Assembly (NCBI RefSeq): GCF_027887165.1
Contig: NC_077230.1
Span: 259,226,976 to 259,290,975 of the forward strand
Reading direction: 5' to 3'
Source of the DNA: Monodelphis domestica
Lineage: Eukaryota > Chordata > Mammalia > Didelphimorphia > Didelphidae
Length of the DNA: 64,000 nucleotides
Part shown: piece by piece, positions 62,101 through 64,000 of the stretch
Position numbering within the stretch: the stretch's first letter is position 1
Layout: the number at the start of each line of letters is the position of its first letter
Program-made: the position numbers and the translations under genes
Notes under the pieces: model-generated
What the model was told of the DNA's origin: nothing
Seen by the model: only the letters and a program-made list of their open reading frames with translations
The model's database searches: none

Positions 62101-63621
62101 TTATATTGTCAGTTATATTAGGAGATAATTGGACAAAATAGCTCCTAATGATTGCTTTAATTTCATTTTTATTTCGTGGTGAATTCAAACTTTTCATTTT
62201 TGATCGTAATAATTTGACTTTTCTTTACTCTTCTAAATCTAAATCAAATCAAACTATTCTATTTTATTTCTTTTTTTATAAAAAAAACGCCTAATCTTAT
62301 TAATTACTTAATGGTGATTTACTTTCAATTTTATTTATTTCTCCTTTGATTTTTATGATTTCCAATTCAGTTTTTAAGTGGGAATTTTTAATTTGTTCAT
62401 TTTATAGCTTCTTAGTTGCATGTACAATTCATTGATCTGCTGTTTTCTCTATTTTATATACATAAGCCTTGGAGATAAAACTTTTCTATGTTCTGCTTTA
62501 GCTATATCACATGAATGTTAATAAATTATTGTTGTCATTCTCCTTAATGAAATTATTGTTTCTATATTTTTTCTGTGACCTACCCTTTTTTTAGAATTAG
62601 ATTTTTTGTTTCAAATAAATTTAAAGTTTTCCTTTCTGTGGAATTTTTAATTTTATTTTAATATATTTTGAAAAGGATGCAATTATTTTTTCTGCTTTTC
62701 TGAATTAGATTTTGAGGATTTATACTGTAATTCATGGTCAGTTTTTCTGTAGGTACCATATATTCCTGAAAAAAAAAAGATACTCTTTTCTATTCCAATT
62801 CAATTTTATCCAGAGATCAATTACCTCTAATTTTTCTAAAACTTCATTCATTTCTTTCTTGATTCCATTAATCTAGAGAAAGAGGAAAGTTTAGGTACCT
62901 CAATATTATAGTTTTACTTTCTATTACTTCCTGAATCACATTTAATTTCTCCTTTAAAAATTTGGAGGCTACATCATTTGTTGCATAGATGGTTAGTTTT
63001 GGAATTGTTGTCTATGATGCCTTTGGTCATTATGCAATTTTGTTCTTTATCTCTTTTAACTAGACCTATTTTTTATTTACCTTTTTCTGAGATAATGATA
63101 GTCATTCCTGCTTTTTTACTTCAGATGATGCACAATAAATTCTGTTGCAGCTTCTTACCTTTATTCTGTGTGTCTCCCTGACTCAAATGTGTTTTTTGTA
63201 AACAACATATTGTGTAATTCTGCTTTTTATTCCACTCTGCTCTAGTGTTCCTTTTTATAGGAGGGCCATTCCACTGATACTCACAGCTATGATTAACAAC
63301 TATATATTCCTCTTTCATTTATTTTCCTCCTTTGATCCCACTTTTTCTCTCTCCTTTCACTGTGTCATCATGTGTTTTGCTTTAATAGCACCCCTTTATT
63401 GATGTGTTTTGCTTTAATAGCACCCCTTTATTCCCTGCCTCCCTTTTAAGCCCCATGCCTTATCATATTCCCTTCCTAATTTTCTATAGGGTAAGGTAGG
63501 ATTATATCCCAAAAAGAATATGGTTGTTATTTCCTCTTTGAGTAAATTATGATGAGAATAAGGTTTAAGCATTGCTTATCTACACTTTCATCCTCCCATC
63601 CATTGTAAGACTTTTTGTACC
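59105..63621 (-). mobile_element. Old L1, nearly complete ORF2, heavily decayed
   Basis: Minus strand, about 4.5 kb. 59,105-59,580 3' UTR; 59,640-59,790 ORF2 C-terminus; 61,270-61,300 antisense of the RT ADDM region (TGTCATCTGCAAAGA on plus); 63,318-63,121 N-terminal endonuclease with readable YTICCLQKTHLSQGDTQ; 63,320-63,621 inter-ORF spacer (AATAAGGTTTAAGC). Many stops and frameshifts throughout. The spacer ends abruptly at the LTR at 63,622. Confidence 0.85.
63371..63434. repeat. 32-bp tandem duplication
   Basis: GTGTTTTGCTTTAATAGCAC followed by CCCTTTATTGAT occurs twice head to tail with essentially no divergence inside the otherwise diverged L1 spacer, so the duplication is recent. Confidence 0.85.
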
Positions 63622-64000
63622 TGTAGGGTTTAAATTTACAGTTAGACTAAATATAAGAGTATATGGTCACCAATTTAAAATAAAAACAATACAACTCAAG
63701 TAAAAATTACTTTTTAGAAGCTTTATTTACAAGCAAGAAGGAGTGAAAAATAGAGAAATGGCAAAAGAGGTAGAGAAAATATCTAACCTAACATACTAAA
63801 TATTTGCTCTGTTGCCTGGCTCCCTTCTGGAATGGCTACAGGGAATCCCAGCCAGAGGACCCAGTGTTGAATTGAGCAAGGGTTTCATCCACATTGCCTC
63901 CTCTGAGAAGGAGGCCTCTCATGCTCATATGTCCAGAAGCAAGGAAAGCAGGGTCAGCTTTTTTCACTCACTAGGAGAAGATACAAGATCAGTTTTATGA
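63622..64000 (-). mobile_element. LTR (ERV-type), cut by window edge
   Basis: Fossil LTR in minus orientation inserted in the old L1. Its outer end TGTAGGGTTT (plus) parallels TGTAAGGGGG at 23,849. On the minus strand GTTAGGTTAGATATTTTC, AAATAAAGCTT and TTGGTGACCATA match the R/U5-like part of 23,849-24,559. The rest, and any TSD, lie outside the window. Confidence 0.7.

Overview
The window is a repeat-rich, gene-poor stretch of a mammalian nuclear genome. A marsupial is the best fit. This rests on recognising the L1 subfamily with a very long inter-ORF spacer, a HAL1-like half-L1, two tRNA-derived SINE types typical of metatherians, and a family of LTRs; these family names come from memory, not from a search. 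No intact protein-coding host gene, tRNA, rRNA or CRISPR array was found. What looks like genes is either LINE-1 coding sequence or dead reverse-transcribed copies of host mRNAs.

Layout. 1-342: end of an LTR running in from the left. 0.34-7.36 kb: AT-rich intergenic DNA with MIR, L2 and SINE scraps and microsatellites. 7.37-11.11 kb: minus-strand processed pseudogene of PRPS2 with a long 3' UTR and flanking target-site duplications (TSDs). 11.1-18.88 kb: mostly featureless AT-rich DNA. 18.9-22.47 kb: plus-strand processed pseudogene of UBA2, broken by a solo LTR and by a second LTR-like block that replaces the middle of the coding region. 23.85-27.94 kb: two more LTRs of the same loose family, one a textbook solo LTR with a 4-bp TSD. 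29.1-32.75 kb: an old L1 3' end and a short young L1 3' end. 33.2-33.76 kb: an unclassified GC-rich repeat. 34.56-40.99 kb: a full-length young L1 on the minus strand with 17-bp TSDs. 43.9-46.45 kb: a HAL1-like element carrying a SINE. 46.5-51.5 kb: AT-rich DNA with SINE/MIR nests and one candidate exon. 51.5-52.4 kb: an inverted LTR. 52.95-53.26 kb: an L2/CR1 reverse-transcriptase fragment. 54.25-58.3 kb: an old L1 split by a young 5'-truncated L1. 59.1-63.6 kb: another old L1, itself entered by an LTR that runs off the window.

There is no operon or pathway here. The functional logic is parasitic: L1 machinery accounts for the L1 copies, the SINEs, the HAL1-like element and both mRNA retrocopies (A-rich tails, TSDs), while LTR elements entered separately with 4-bp TSDs. 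The nesting gives a relative chronology. The two young L1s are about 2% different by eye and each carries only a few breaks. I saw no convincing previously undescribed biological system. The best leads are the ~690-nt purine-rich spacer between L1 ORF1 and ORF2, the replaced middle of the UBA2 retrocopy, the GC-rich repeat at 33.2 kb and a possible short exon at 48.0 kb.
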